Shown one piece after another: positions 1 through 8,647 of a stretch of DNA of 64,000 bases. The position numbers and the translations under genes are program-made. This DNA is from JANLQX01 sp031368215. GTDB lineage: Bacteria; Actinomycetota; Acidimicrobiia; Acidimicrobiales; JANYDT01. How positions within the stretch are numbered: position 1 is the first letter of the stretch; every line of letters starts with the position of its first letter. The notes beneath the pieces are model-generated. The model worked only from the letters and a program-made list of their open reading frames with translations, was not told the DNA's origin and searched no databases. Where the stretch lies: positions 27,591 to 91,590 of the forward strand of contig JANLRD010000009.1 of the NCBI GenBank assembly GCA_031368215.1, given 5' to 3'.

Positions 1-2502
1 AATCTCGTGGTGTTGTACCTGCTCACCTTCGCCATCATGCGTCCTGTCGGCTGGTTCATCGGCTCCGGTGCCGTGGCCCCCGGGCTGCGCGTCCAGCAGC
101 CTGTGGCCACGAAGGTGTTCTCACCCGACGACCCGAAGTGCCGGGACTTCGGGCCCGATATCGGGCGGAAGCAGATTGCCATCGTCGACGCCGTCGAGTC
201 GAGCCCGTCGGTCACGACCCGCCGCTTCGAGATCACGGTCGCCGCGCCGACCCAATGCATCGCGCTTGTTTCGCCGCCGTCGATCGCCGAGCGCACCAAG
301 CCGATTCGGCTCGAAATGGTCCGGCCCGCCGTAGTGATCATCGAGGAGGGGAAGGCGCGGGTCGAACGACAGGCGACGATGGCGGCTCGCTGGTGCAAGC
401 CGGACGAGTGCCCTGGGAAGCAAGCAGAGGAACCGGCCGGGGACATCGTTGCTGGTCTCGTCAAGGTGATCCAGCCGACCGTTTCCCTTCGCTCCGATGC
501 CGTGGGGATCGGGCCAACTGAACTGATCACCAAGTTCCTGGTCATCGACGACCCTGGCCCGCGACGTCTGGTCGCACCGGTGAGCATCCTCGACCGCCGT
601 GACGACGAGCGTTCGCGGCGATCAGCGAGCGCCCCGGCCTCGGTGGCGTTCGCGCTCGCGGTGGCACTGATGATCTACCGCGTCGGTCGCAGGCCCCATA
701 ACTACCGGGCCTTCAACCGATGGGCGCTGCGTTCTGCCCTGGTCGGAATAGCGCTCCTGATCGTGTGGTGGCTGCTGCCAGCGGCCGTCGAATCCATCCC
801 GCGGGCGATCTCCAAGGCGGCGAACGGTGGGCCGTCGCCGTCCTCGCGACCGAAGGTCTTCGGCTTCCAGCTTCCACCGAGCAGCCTGTCGAATCTCCTC
901 GCCTTCCTCGTGCTCGCCGTGAGGTCGGTGCAGCGTCAGTTCAGAGGCGACAAGGGCGCGAACGCAGCAGCCACATCCGAACCCGGGCAGAGCAACGCCC
1001 GGGCATTCACGAAGAAGGCGACACGCGTCGTCACGCGCGCCGTCATCGGGTTGGGCCTGATCGCTGTTGCCGTCGTGAACATGCTCACCATCCTCACCGT
1101 GGGGGCGCTGAACGGTCCCAATGGCCGCTTCACCTGGCTGAGCGACATGGTGTGGGGCGATCTGCTCGTGGGCAGGCTGCCACCGGACTACACGTTATGG
1201 ATCATCGTGGTCTTCTTCCTCCTCGCCACCGTCAGCTTCACCGAAGCCGTGTCGTGGTCGATGGCGCCCATTTACCGTCGCCGACTGGCCTACGGGTTTG
1301 CCTGGTCCCGGGTCGGGTCGGGCGCAGAGCGCCGGCCCTACGGCCGGGCCGAAGCGGTGCACTCGGAGTCCACGGTCGATCGCCCGCTCACCGAGGAACA
1401 GGTCACGACGTCACTGGCCTGGCAGGACCTCACAAGCGGCCCCTTCGGCGGCTTCGCCGGAGGGGCCGAAGGTGACGGTACAGAGCACGTGCTGTGCTGT
1501 GCCGTCAACGTCCGGGGGGAGAACCGGGCGCCCACGGCCCGAAAGGCCGTGTCGTTCACCGCATCACGTTCCTACATCGGCTCGCCGGAGATCGGCTGGA
1601 TGGACACGAAGACGTACCGCTCGAAGATGTCGCTGCGCCGCTCCTGGGACGTGAGTCTCCCGGGCCTGATGGCGACGTCGGGAGCGGCAGCCAGTCCGGG
1701 TATGGGGCGGTCCGATCTCGGTGCCGCCGGTTCCGTTCTGGCGATCCTCAATGTCCGGCTCGGCGCGTGGTTGCCGAATCCTCGTTGGGTGGCGTCGGTC
1801 GATGACGGCGCCTGGCGTCATCTCCCCGGATGGCAGTGGTTCGTCCGCGAAGTCTTCCGCCGGTTCGACCCGCGGGCCCCGTACCTCTACGTGACCGACG
1901 GTGGGCATTGGGAGAACCTCGGACTGGTCGAGCTCCTTCGTCGGGGGTGCGCCAACATCGTCGTCGTATCCGCGGCCGGTGACGGGCTGTACTCGAACTC
2001 GACGTTCGCGTCCGCCATCGAGATCGCCCGCACCGACCTCGGTGTCGAGATCGACATCGACGCCGTGTGGAACACTCGCCCCCTCCTGAGCGATGCACCG
2101 GGGCCCCTGCCGAGCGGACGCGAGTACCTGCTCGGAGCAGGGGGCGCAACACCCCTGGTCGGTCGGGCCGCACCGAACGGCTTCGCGTTCGGAACGATCC
2201 GCTTCCCCCTGGAGCCGGGTTCCCCGGATGGGGCAGAGCGGGTCACCGGCACGATTCTGCTCATCGATGCGTCGATGGTCGACGGGCTCCCGGCCGACGT
2301 GCACGCCTACGCCGAGAAGCACCCCGAGTTCCCGAACGTCTCGACGGGGGATCAGTTCTTCACCGACGAGGACTTCGAGGCGTACCGCGTCCTCGGCCGC
2401 ACGCTGGCCCGGCAGTCACTCGGCGGGCCACGGGGGCTGCACTTCGCCGACAGGATCACCGACCCGGTTACCGGCTGCACCCGCACCGACCCGCAGCAGT
2501 GA
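1..2502 (+). CDS. Membrane-anchored patatin-like protein, 5'-truncated by the window
   Basis: The frame is already open at base 1, so the true start lies outside the window and 834 codons are visible. The first 450 residues hold about five hydrophobic segments (for example near residues 215-230, 240-260 and 340-375) joined by polar loops. The C-terminal part looks like the end of a patatin-type phospholipase: a GAAASPGMG-like stretch near residue 560, an LGAWLPNP motif, then DGGHWENLG, whose Asp (codon 631 counted from base 7) matches the catalytic Asp of the patatin Ser-Asp dyad. The GXSXG serine motif should lie upstream and cannot be checked. Family knowledge suggests a membrane lipid acyl hydrolase; the substrate is unknown. 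It ends 96 bp before the acyl-CoA synthetase on the same strand, so the two may share lipid metabolism. Confidence 0.7.
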   Translation, partial: NLVVLYLLTFAIMRPVGWFIGSGAVAPGLRVQQPVATKVFSPDDPKCRDFGPDIGRKQIAIVDAVESSPSVTTRRFEITVAAPTQCIALVSPPSIAERTKPIRLEMVRPAVVIIEEGKARVERQATMAARWCKPDECPGKQAEEPAGDIVAGLVKVIQPTVSLRSDAVGIGPTELITKFLVIDDPGPRRLVAPVSILDRRDDERSRRSASAPASVAFALAVALMIYRVGRRPHNYRAFNRWALRSALVGIALLIVWWLLPAAVESIPRAISKAANGGPSPSSRPKVFGFQLPPSSLSNLLAFLVLAVRSVQRQFRGDKGANAAATSEPGQSNARAFTKKATRVVTRAVIGLGLIAVAVVNMLTILTVGALNGPNGRFTWLSDMVWGDLLVGRLPPDYTLWIIVVFFLLATVSFTEAVSWSMAPIYRRRLAYGFAWSRVGSGAERRPYGRAEAVHSESTVDRPLTEEQVTTSLAWQDLTSGPFGGFAGGAEGDGTEHVLCCAVNVRGENRAPTARKAVSFTASRSYIGSPEIGWMDTKTYRSKMSLRRSWDVSLPGLMATSGAAASPGMGRSDLGAAGSVLAILNVRLGAWLPNPRWVASVDDGAWRHLPGWQWFVREVFRRFDPRAPYLYVTDGGHWENLGLVELLRRGCANIVVVSAAGDGLYSNSTFASAIEIARTDLGVEIDIDAVWNTRPLLSDAPGPLPSGREYLLGAGGATPLVGRAAPNGFAFGTIRFPLEPGSPDGAERVTGTILLIDASMVDGLPADVHAYAEKHPEFPNVSTGDQFFTDEDFEAYRVLGRTLARQSLGGPRGLHFADRITDPVTGCTRTDPQQ

Positions 2503-2598
2503 GCCGAGAGGTGGAGTAATCAGCGGACTCGCCCAGTTCACAGCGGCCGGGCAGACTGCGAAGCACAGGATGTCCGGAGCCGCACGTTGGGAGTCACG

Positions 2599-4098
2599 AT
2601 GAACCTCGCCGATATCGGGTTGCACTGGGCACGTTGGCAGCCGAATGAGATCGCGATCCGCTTCGGGTCCCGCTCGGTCACCTGGCGGGAGCTCGATGCC
2701 CGGACTTCTTCGATCGCCACCGATCTGCGCAGGCGTGGTGTCAGCGCCGGAGATCGGATCGCCATCCTCATGCTCAACCGGCCCGAATGGATCGAGGTCA
2801 CGATCGCTGCATGGAAGGTCGCCGCAGTGGTCGTTCCACTGAACGTCCGCTTCACTGCGGCGGAGGTCGCGTTCGTGGTGCGCGACGCCGGAACCCGCAT
2901 CATCGTGACGGATGAGACGCTCGCTCCCTCGTGTTCGATGGTCGACGCCTCCGTCACTGTGCTGACCGCCGATGACATCGCGGCCGTCGACGTCGACGGT
3001 GAGTCGTTCGCGACGGCGATCACGGACGAGTCCACTCCCTCGTTCCTCTGCTACACCTCGGGCACCACCGGGGATCCGAAGGGGGCGATCCTCACCCACG
3101 GATCGTGGAACGTGGCATCCCAAGGCTGGGCCCAGGCCATCGAACTCACGCCGAAGGACCGGGTCGTTCTGCCGTTCCCGCTCGCGTTCACCGGAGGCCT
3201 CGCCGTCTTTCTCTTCGCCTACTGGGCTGGGGCGCGCCTGGTCCTGGAACCGGCCGTGGACACCGATCGTCTCTTCGATCTCTTCGAGACGGAAAGGGTC
3301 ACGGCGCTCCTTTCGGTGCCGGCGATCCTTCAGCAGCTGGTGAGCCATCCCCGTTTCGCCGGCGCCGATCTGTCGAGTTGGCGGGTCGCGTGCTCCGGCG
3401 GCGCCCCGGTCCCGGTGCCGCTCATCAAGGCGATCCAGGCAATCGGCGTGCCGATGCTCCAGGGCTTCAGCCTGACCGAGGCCTCGGCGGCGGCAACGAT
3501 CCTGTCGAACCATGAGGCGACCCGGAAGATCGGTTCGGCCGGCCTGCCGATCATCCACGGCTCGATCGGTATCGTCGACGACGACGGGCTCCCAGTCGAA
3601 GTCGGGACGGTCGGCGAGATCACCGTCGGCGGACCCCAGATCATGAAGGGCTATTGGAACAAGCCGGAAGCCTCGGCTGCAGCGCTCGCCAACGGTGTCT
3701 TGCACACCGGCGACCTCGGTTACCTCGACGACGAGGGCTACCTGTTCGTCGTCGACCGGAAGAAGGACATGCTCATCAGCGGCGGGCTCAACGTGTACCC
3801 CGCGGAGATCGAACGGGTGCTCGTGAATGTTCCGGGAATCGTCGAGGTGGCCGTGATCGGGGTGCCCGACGAACGATGGGGTGAGACGCCGGCGGTGATC
3901 GCCTGGACGAACGGCGCGGCCCTCGACGCCTCGGTCATCCTCGAAGCCTGCACGGCGACCCTGGCGGATTTCAAACTGCCCCGCTATGTGGTGTCATCGC
4001 CCGAGCCATTGCCCCGCAACATGAGCGGCAAAATCCTCAAGCGGGAACTGAAGCTCCGCTACGTCGACCTTCCCACCACCGCCACGCCGATCCGGTGA
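2599..4098 (+). CDS. Acyl-CoA synthetase (AMP-forming, FadD-like)
   Basis: A 499-residue ANL-superfamily enzyme that activates a carboxylic acid to its acyl-CoA through an acyl-adenylate. Visible motifs are the P-loop YTSGTTGDPKG near residue 152, the GDLGYLD adenylate-binding motif near 373, the hinge segment DRKKDMLISGG, and the C-terminal NMSGKIL with the catalytic lysine near residue 478. Length is normal for short and medium FadD-like ligases. The ATG at 2599 is preferred over a TTG 12 bases upstream because a GGGAG stretch sits at ribosome-binding distance. Its stop overlaps the GTG of the next gene, so it is translationally coupled to a luciferase-like oxidoreductase, suggesting a two-gene pathway for an unusual acid. 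The substrate cannot be read from sequence. Confidence 0.9.
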   Translation: MNLADIGLHWARWQPNEIAIRFGSRSVTWRELDARTSSIATDLRRRGVSAGDRIAILMLNRPEWIEVTIAAWKVAAVVVPLNVRFTAAEVAFVVRDAGTRIIVTDETLAPSCSMVDASVTVLTADDIAAVDVDGESFATAITDESTPSFLCYTSGTTGDPKGAILTHGSWNVASQGWAQAIELTPKDRVVLPFPLAFTGGLAVFLFAYWAGARLVLEPAVDTDRLFDLFETERVTALLSVPAILQQLVSHPRFAGADLSSWRVACSGGAPVPVPLIKAIQAIGVPMLQGFSLTEASAAATILSNHEATRKIGSAGLPIIHGSIGIVDDDGLPVEVGTVGEITVGGPQIMKGYWNKPEASAAALANGVLHTGDLGYLDDEGYLFVVDRKKDMLISGGLNVYPAEIERVLVNVPGIVEVAVIGVPDERWGETPAVIAWTNGAALDASVILEACTATLADFKLPRYVVSSPEPLPRNMSGKILKRELKLRYVDLPTTATPIR

Positions 4099-4973
4099 AC
4101 CCTTCTTTGTCGAGCCCGTTGCGATTGGGCGTGACGCTTCTCTCTGCCGACACGACAATCCGTCCCGACGATCTCGCGCGAGCGGCCGAGGAGCGGGGTT
4201 TTGAGAGCATGTGGCTCCCCGAGCACAGCCACATCCCGATCAGCCGCGAGTCGCCGTGGCCGGGTTCTCTGACCGGCGAGCAGCTCCCCGCTCCCTACGC
4301 GCGCTTACATGATGTGTTCGTCAGCCTGTCGATGGCGGCTGCCGTCACGACGAAACTCCGCTTGGGGACCAGCGTGGTCCTGCTGGGTCAGCGCGACGCG
4401 ATCTGGACGGCGAAGCAGGTCGCAACCCTCGACCACCTGAGCGGAGGCCGGGTTGAGCTCGGCGTCGGCATCGGTTGGAACCGCGAGGAGATGGAGAACC
4501 ACGGCATGCGGTTCGCCGACCGGTGGACACGGGTGCGCGAGACGATGGCGGCGATGCGCGCGCTGTGGACCAATGATGTGGGCGCATACGAAGGCGAGTT
4601 GGTCCATGTGGCTCCTTCGTGGCAGTGGCCGAAACCGGCCCAGCTGAAAGGGCCGCCGGTGCACCTCGGCGGTGGGGCGGGTCCTCGGCTTCTCGGCGAG
4701 GTGGCGGCATGGGCCGATGGCTGGCTCCCGATCTCGGCCCGCGCATCGCTTCGCTCGCGCCTTGACGCGATGCACTCGGTATGTGAGGGCGTGGGCCGAG
4801 ATCCGGCATCGGTCATGGTCAGCGTGTTCGGCGCCACGACCAGTGCCGAGGGGTTGACGAGCCTTGCCGCCGAAGGCGTGCACCGTGCCGTGCTCACCTC
4901 GTGGGCCGGCGATCGCGATGGGGTATTGCGCGACCTCGACTCGTGGGTGCCGCTCCTGTCGGAGTTCGGGTAG
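4095..4973 (+). CDS. LLM-class F420-dependent oxidoreductase
   Basis: A 292-residue luciferase-like (TIM-barrel) oxidoreductase of the actinobacterial F420-dependent type. Family marks are the N-terminal beta strand LRLGVTLLSAD, an ESMWLPEH segment, the KQVATLDHLSGGRVELGVGIGWN block near residues 100-125, and HLGGGAGPRLL near 195. The GTG start overlaps the upstream TGA (GTGA), the arrangement of a coupled operon with the acyl-CoA synthetase. It ends only 12 bases before the convergent zinc-ribbon gene. Known members hydride-transfer to or from diverse substrates using F420H2; FMN use is an alternative. It probably acts on a compound activated by, or related to, the ligase product, which is inference. 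Confidence 0.85.
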   Translation: MNPSLSSPLRLGVTLLSADTTIRPDDLARAAEERGFESMWLPEHSHIPISRESPWPGSLTGEQLPAPYARLHDVFVSLSMAAAVTTKLRLGTSVVLLGQRDAIWTAKQVATLDHLSGGRVELGVGIGWNREEMENHGMRFADRWTRVRETMAAMRALWTNDVGAYEGELVHVAPSWQWPKPAQLKGPPVHLGGGAGPRLLGEVAAWADGWLPISARASLRSRLDAMHSVCEGVGRDPASVMVSVFGATTSAEGLTSLAAEGVHRAVLTSWAGDRDGVLRDLDSWVPLLSEFG

Positions 4974-4985
4974 CGCCGAGCGAGC

Positions 4986-5963
4986 TCAGCTCGCCCGACG
5001 GTCCATGATCTCGCGGAGAACCGCAGCACGGGCGGTCATTCGCCGGCGCATGCGCAGGGTATAAAACGCGGGGTGGCCGAGCGCGGGACCGTCTGCTGGC
5101 ACGAACTCCCCGGTGCGGTTGCGGAACGCCGTCTGCCGCAGGGCGACGCCGACCCGGCGAGCGCTGGGTGTCACACCGAAGACGCTCCACACGGTGCCGG
5201 TGCGCCATCCGCAGCGCGAGCCGATGGACTCGTTGGCCGTGAACACGGCCCACACGATGCCCGCAGCGATGCGTGCGCCGTCGGCCGTCGGTCGGAGTTG
5301 TCGCACCGGTGTCCGGGCCAGGTCGGCAAGGAAGCGTCGGCACGCTGTCGTCAGCTCGACCGGCACCGCGTGTCGTGCCAGCGTGCGGTCCAGAACGGCC
5401 AGCGCGGCCTGCACCGCCACCCGGTTCTGGGGCGCCACGCCGGCCCACCGGAAGGGTTCGTCGGGCAGCGGGTTGACGGTGTCGAGGGTGCGGAGCTGTT
5501 CATGTCCTCCCACTGCGCGGGCAAGGCCCCGATAAGCCCGCTCGTTCGCATCCACGACGAGTCTGCGGGCGGCGGGCGCAGGCGGAGCGATCGCGCGGAC
5601 CGCCGGGCGTTGCGCATCAATCGAGCGGGGGCCATCCGTCCGCACGATGCTCAGGCGAATGGGGACTCGTACGATGAGGTCCTCATCGTCGAACAGCTCG
5701 TCGTAAGGCGACTCCGACTCGTCGCAGCCGCAACTGATCAGCTGGCCCCGGCATCGCGGGCACTCCTCCATGTCACAGCCGCGGTGATGGAACCCGGCCG
5801 GTCGCACACCGCAGTCGCCGCATCTCTCGGCCTTCCAGCCGCGAACGCGTTCGGACCCGAAGGCGATCGGATGGAACACACCGGTACCCGTCGGCACCGG
5901 AGCGACGATGCACGACACCCCGTCGTTGAGCATTTCGTGTTCACACAATTCGCAGATGGACAT
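4986..5963 (-). CDS. Zinc-ribbon hypothetical protein with HTH-like C-terminus
   Basis: A 325-residue protein I do not recognise as a named family. The N-terminus carries a pair of cysteine clusters: CELCEHEM at residues 4-11 with a later Cys, then CGDCG and, after a His-rich turn, CDMEECPRCRGQ and CGC near residues 60-75, which look like zinc ribbons. An acidic stretch follows (DELFDDEDL), then a helical C-terminal half with AAGIVWAVFTAN and a VFGVTPSARRVG segment resembling a helix-turn-helix. The ATG at 5963 has an ACGGAG ribosome site; 49 further upstream codons are open but lack domain character. A role as a small-molecule or nucleic-acid binding protein is possible but not shown. It is divergent from the SDR/ABC operon. 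Confidence 0.6.
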   Translation of the reverse strand: MSICELCEHEMLNDGVSCIVAPVPTGTGVFHPIAFGSERVRGWKAERCGDCGVRPAGFHHRGCDMEECPRCRGQLISCGCDESESPYDELFDDEDLIVRVPIRLSIVRTDGPRSIDAQRPAVRAIAPPAPAARRLVVDANERAYRGLARAVGGHEQLRTLDTVNPLPDEPFRWAGVAPQNRVAVQAALAVLDRTLARHAVPVELTTACRRFLADLARTPVRQLRPTADGARIAAGIVWAVFTANESIGSRCGWRTGTVWSVFGVTPSARRVGVALRQTAFRNRTGEFVPADGPALGHPAFYTLRMRRRMTARAAVLREIMDRRAS

Positions 5964-6129
5964 AGTCAGACTCCGTTCGGCAGGAAAGTGGTTCCATCGT
6001 GGCGGGAGGGGTGTGACAGCCGTGATGGACGCCCCGGCGGCGGGCAAGCGCTCCGAGCCGCTCGGTGCCAGGTGGAACGATGCAATGCTCCAGCCCCGGG
6101 TCGGACACACGCCGGAAACGAAGAGCGGC

Positions 6130-6135
6130 TACCTT
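6130..6135 (+). promoter_or_regulatory. -10 box TACCTT of a leaderless promoter (SDR/ABC operon)
   Basis: TACCTT lies 7 bases before the GTG at 6143, so transcription would begin at the start codon. This supports that GTG over the more upstream in-frame ATG at 6065. Confidence 0.5.
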
Positions 6136-6142
6136 TCGTGGC

Positions 6143-6925
6143 GTGTCGTCGTCACCTCCTACGAAGAACAAGGAGGGCCGCCTGGCGGGGAGCCGCGTCG
6201 TCGTCACGGGCGCCGCTCGTGGCATCGGGTCGGCGATCGCCCAGGTCTTCGCGGCCGAAGGGGCCGAGCTTGCCCTCATCGATCTCCTCGCCGATGAGCT
6301 CAGCGGGGTCGCGGCCGCGCTGAGCGCGAAGCCGATCGTCGGTGATCTCCGCAATCCCGACGGCGCCCGTCGGGCGACGCAGGCGGCGATCGACGCGCTC
6401 GGCGGGATCGACGTGCTTGTCAACAATGCCGGGGTGCTTCGTTTCTCGTCGATTCTTGACATGTCCGCCGAGGACTGGGACCTGATGTTCGAGGTGAATG
6501 CCCGGTCCATGCTCTTCACCACCCAGATCGCCGTCCGGGCGATGATCCAACAAGGCCGCGGCGAGCGAACCTGCGCTGGAAAGATCGTCAACATGGCCTC
6601 GATGGGCGGGAAGCTCGGCAGCCCGAACCAGGCGCATTACTGCGCGTCGAAGGCGGCGGTCATCGCCTTCACCCGCGTGAGCGCGATGGAGTTCGGGGTG
6701 CACGGCATCAACGTGAACTGCATCTGCCCCGGCTACGTGCTCACGGAGATGGGAGCCGCCACGCGCACGCAGGCGATGATCGATGCATGGTCGTCGAAGT
6801 CCCCGCTCGCCCGCTTGGCCGAGCCCTCCGACGTCGCCCGAACCGCGCTTTTCCTTGCGTCGACGGATTCCGACTACTGCACCGGCCAGGCGATGAACGT
6901 CTCCGGTGGGATGGTGATGCACTGA
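6143..6925 (+). CDS. Short-chain dehydrogenase/reductase, first gene of ABC operon
   Basis: A 260-residue NAD(P)-dependent SDR. It has the Rossmann motif TGAARGIG near residue 22, NNAG near 94, the catalytic Ser in NMASMGG, YCASK with the catalytic Tyr-Lys near 170, and a terminal NVSGGMVMH. The GTG at 6143 is chosen because a TACCTT -10 box sits 7 bases upstream. A strong internal AAGGAGG at 6170-6176 precedes an in-frame CTG at 6182 and could give a second, shorter product. The TGA overlaps the ATG of the ABC ATPase (TGATG), so oxidoreductase and importer are made together; it probably processes the imported compound. The substrate is unknown. Confidence 0.88.
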   Translation: MSSSPPTKNKEGRLAGSRVVVTGAARGIGSAIAQVFAAEGAELALIDLLADELSGVAAALSAKPIVGDLRNPDGARRATQAAIDALGGIDVLVNNAGVLRFSSILDMSAEDWDLMFEVNARSMLFTTQIAVRAMIQQGRGERTCAGKIVNMASMGGKLGSPNQAHYCASKAAVIAFTRVSAMEFGVHGINVNCICPGYVLTEMGAATRTQAMIDAWSSKSPLARLAEPSDVARTALFLASTDSDYCTGQAMNVSGGMVMH

Positions 6926-7674
6926 TGGACGACCACGGCCGCACGCCGGCTCTCGTGTTCGAGAACGTCTCGATGACCTTTCCGGACGGGACACTCGCGT
7001 TGCGAAACGCCACGTTCACCGTGCACCCCGGTGAGTTCGTCACGGTCGTCGGACCATCAGGCTGTGGCAAGTCGACGCTTCTGCGCATTGCGTCCGGGCT
7101 CGTCCAGCAGTCCGGCGGGACCGTCGCCGTCGACCGGGAGAGCCTCGGCTACGTCTTCCAGGACGCGACGCTGCTCAAGTGGCGCACGGTGCAGTCCAAC
7201 GTGGAGTTGATGGCCGAGCTGAGTGGTGTCGAGAAAGCGACGCGTCGGGCGATGGCGTCGGACGTGATCGACCTCGTGGGCCTCAGGGGATTCGAGGACA
7301 AATACCCCAAGCAGCTCTCCGGCGGAATGAAGATGCGGTGCTCGCTCGCCCGGGCCCTCGTCATGAATCCGAGTGTCTTCCTGTTCGACGAACCGTTCGG
7401 TGCGCTCGACGAGATCACCCGGGAGCGACTCAACGACGAACTCCTCTCACTCTTCCAGCGCCAGAGGTTCGCGTCGCTGTTCATCACCCACTCGATCGCC
7501 GAGGCCGTGTTCCTCTCGACCCGGGTCCTCGTCATGTCCGGCCGACCGGGCGAGATCGTCGGCGATTTCGGCGTACCCTTCAGCTACCCGCGTTCGCCGG
7601 AGTTGCGCTTCGACCCTGCCTTTGCCGAGCTGTGCGGCCAGGTGTCGCATGCACTGCGAGGCGCCCACGTATGA
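6925..7674 (+). CDS. NitT/TauT-family ABC transporter ATP-binding protein
   Basis: A 249-residue importer ATPase. Walker A GPSGCGKST is near residues 43-51, the Q-loop FQD near 75, the signature LSGGMKMR near 131, Walker B VFLFDEPFGALDE near 152, and the switch His in FITHS. The DEPFGALDEITRE context is typical of the nitrate/sulfonate/taurine/pyrimidine-precursor group. The ATG overlaps the preceding stop, and the stop overlaps the permease ATG (ATGA), so stoichiometric coupled translation is likely. It energises the adjacent permease at the cytoplasmic face. Substrate class is inferred only from subfamily. Confidence 0.92.
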   Translation: MDDHGRTPALVFENVSMTFPDGTLALRNATFTVHPGEFVTVVGPSGCGKSTLLRIASGLVQQSGGTVAVDRESLGYVFQDATLLKWRTVQSNVELMAELSGVEKATRRAMASDVIDLVGLRGFEDKYPKQLSGGMKMRCSLARALVMNPSVFLFDEPFGALDEITRERLNDELLSLFQRQRFASLFITHSIAEAVFLSTRVLVMSGRPGEIVGDFGVPFSYPRSPELRFDPAFAELCGQVSHALRGAHV

Positions 7675-8594
7675 GCAGGCCGATGACCGACGACCCCCAG
7701 ACTCCGAGCACATCGTCGACGTTTCCCGCCGAGCTGGCGGTGCGATCGAACCTGATCCGCTACACCGGGCAGGACGTCGACGCGCGCAGTGTCGCCGAGC
7801 GACGCGGCCGGGTAGCTCTCTACCGATCGCTTCCCGTAGTGGTCTTCGGAGCGTTTCTCGGGCTCTGGTACTTCATGTCCTCCTGGGGGCTCAAGCACCT
7901 GTTCAACAAGCCGGGATTCCTCCTTCCCCCGCCCCATCGGGTGATCAACGAGTCGGTCACCAACGATCAGGTCCGCAAGCAGTTGGTCTCCGCTACGGTC
8001 CTGTCGGTACGCGTGGCGTTCATCGGTCTGGTCGTGGCGATCGTCCTCGGGATCTTCCTCGCCGTGGTGATGAGCCAGGCGAGGTGGATCGAGAAATCGC
8101 TGTTCCCGTACCTTGTGGCGCTCCAGGCCGTGCCGATCCTTGCCTTCGTCCCCCTGCTGGCCGTGTTCTTCGGCTTCAACTTCAAGGCCCGGGTGATCGT
8201 CTGCATCATCATCTCGTTGTTCCCGATCGTGTCGAACACCCTCTTCGGTCTGCTGTCGGCGGAGCAGGGTCAACATGACCTGTTCACGCTGCGCAAGGCG
8301 TCCCGGTGGACGCGGCTCACCAAGCTGCAGTTCCCGGCGGCGCTGCCGGCGATGTTCGCCGGGCTCAAGATCGCCGCTGGCCTCTCGGTGATCGGGGCCG
8401 TTGTCGGCGACACGTTCTTCCGCCAGGGCCAGCCGGGCATCGGCATCCTCATCGACAACTTCCGCTCCCGTCTGCAGAACGAGGCAATGTACGGAGCGGT
8501 GCTCATCGCCGCCTTCATCGGCATCATGGTTTTCGTGTTCTTCACCTGGCTGGCCGACAAGACCATCGGTCACTGGTACGAGAGCACCCGTTGA
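7671..8594 (+). CDS. NitT/TauT-family ABC transporter permease
   Basis: A 307-residue integral membrane permease. A 60-residue cytoplasmic N-terminus rich in Ser, Thr and Pro precedes about six transmembrane helices, the first near residues 50-70. The EAA-loop-like stretch KASRWTRLTKLQFPAALP near residues 209-226 is where the ATPase docks, followed by GLKIAAGLSVIGAVVGD typical of SsuC/TauC-like permeases. Two starts are possible, ATG 7671 (overlapping the ATPase stop) and ATG 7683; the overlap favours the first. It works with the upstream ATPase and downstream lipoprotein. Confidence 0.92.
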   Translation: MSRPMTDDPQTPSTSSTFPAELAVRSNLIRYTGQDVDARSVAERRGRVALYRSLPVVVFGAFLGLWYFMSSWGLKHLFNKPGFLLPPPHRVINESVTNDQVRKQLVSATVLSVRVAFIGLVVAIVLGIFLAVVMSQARWIEKSLFPYLVALQAVPILAFVPLLAVFFGFNFKARVIVCIIISLFPIVSNTLFGLLSAEQGQHDLFTLRKASRWTRLTKLQFPAALPAMFAGLKIAAGLSVIGAVVGDTFFRQGQPGIGILIDNFRSRLQNEAMYGAVLIAAFIGIMVFVFFTWLADKTIGHWYESTR

Positions 8595-8647
8595 AACACC
8601 GCAGTTCCCGTACCACCCGACCATCCCAACTTCTAAGGAGAAGCACA

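Noticed and set aside
6170..6184. Strong AAGGAGG followed by CTG as the main start of the SDR
   Set aside because: The GTG at 6143 has a leaderless -10 box and CTG starts are rare; an internal second start remains possible.
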